From Ligustrum vulgare (taxonomy: Eukaryota; Streptophyta; Magnoliopsida; Lamiales; Oleaceae): a stretch of 64,000 nucleotides of DNA. The notes under the pieces are model-generated. The model was not told the DNA's origin. It ran no database searches and saw nothing but the letters and a program-made list of their open reading frames with translations. How positions within the stretch are numbered: position 1 is the stretch's first letter; every line of letters begins with the position of its first letter. The DNA is taken from NCBI GenBank assembly GCA_963555705.1, contig OY743183.1:48659466-48723465 (forward strand). The letters run 5' to 3'. The translations under genes were made by a program, and so were the position numbers. Shown here one piece after another: positions 63,738 through 64,000 of the stretch.

Positions 63738-64000
63738 ATGTGCCTCGGCATTTTGTTTGTACCTAGAGAACATACACATCATGCTCATAAGCATGAATCT
63801 ATAAGCTTAAAGATTTATGGATGCACAAACGACCAGCTCATGCATGGTTTTCATAGGAAATAGCCTAATTATTCACTTTATGGGCATAATAAGTAATAGT
63901 TGTAAGGAAATGAACTTAAATTAAAAAACATAAATTTTAAATATCTGACAACATTGTTCAAATAATAGTTTTCATTCATTTGAAGAACTCATGTAAATTG
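63738..64000. other. Gene-free right edge
   Basis: Beyond the ATGTG duplication the sequence is AT-rich with no recognised feature up to the window end. Confidence 0.5.

Noticed and set aside
1..64000. tRNA, rRNA or microRNA genes
   Set aside because: No cloverleaf, rRNA or convincing short-hairpin precursor was recognised by eye. A tRNAscan or Rfam search would be needed to exclude small RNAs.

Overview
This window is nuclear DNA of a flowering plant, almost certainly a eudicot. It is AT-rich and dominated by transposable elements, with a single recognisable host gene that has many GT-AG introns. Plant-specific signs include copia and Tat-type gypsy elements with tRNA-like primer sites, an L1-like LINE with a zf-RVT tail, Tourist, hAT and Mutator MITEs, and a NUDT3-type Nudix/M49 gene. 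Nothing in it is bacterial or viral. I cannot name the species.

Left part (1-9.3 kb): the 5' half of a decayed copia element on the minus strand (LTR at 2704-2959), a solo LTR of a Tat/Ogre-like family (4545-6053), a hAT-type MITE with an 8-bp target duplication (7179-7752) and a Tourist MITE with a TTA duplication (8740-9148).

Nest (9.28-28.94 kb): four layers. A copia gag-protease fragment is split by an unclassified repeat. That repeat is split by a Tat-lineage Ty3/gypsy element (9705-26092, target duplication GGTAT). The Tat element is split in gag by a non-autonomous Tat-like LTR element on the minus strand (10976-17405, target duplication GATGG). The Tat element carries a second, archaeal-type RNase H and, downstream of pol, a spliced antisense gene with its own TATA box (23250-25086). 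The inner element has no gag or pol but keeps a clean 260-codon reading frame. A hAT-like element also interrupts the outer copia fragment.

Host gene (32.66-57.10 kb, minus strand): fifteen consecutive 3' exons of a NUDT3-like gene encoding the dipeptidyl-peptidase III (M49) part; the Nudix N-terminus is not in the window. The introns are filled by a full-length LINE (34491-40061), a young and nearly intact copia element (44162-49401), two 2.4-2.5 kb solo LTRs (50349-52766 and 53128-55629), a copia-type LTR remnant and small MITEs. All autonomous-type insertions in these introns lie antisense to the gene. Two lesions are visible: a one-base insertion inside the second zinc-ligand motif (exon 40247-40331), and loss of the end of exon 52775-52925 with a stop codon. 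The copy may therefore be a pseudogene.

Right part (57.1-64 kb): a 9-bp-duplication-type MITE present twice in inverted orientation around a reverse-transcriptase remnant, and a third solo LTR of the same family as the two in the gene (61372-63737, minus). The most unusual structures are a conserved four-hairpin array inside these solo LTRs, the CG-rich palindrome cluster in the inner Tat-like LTRs, and the antisense spliced gene of the Tat element.
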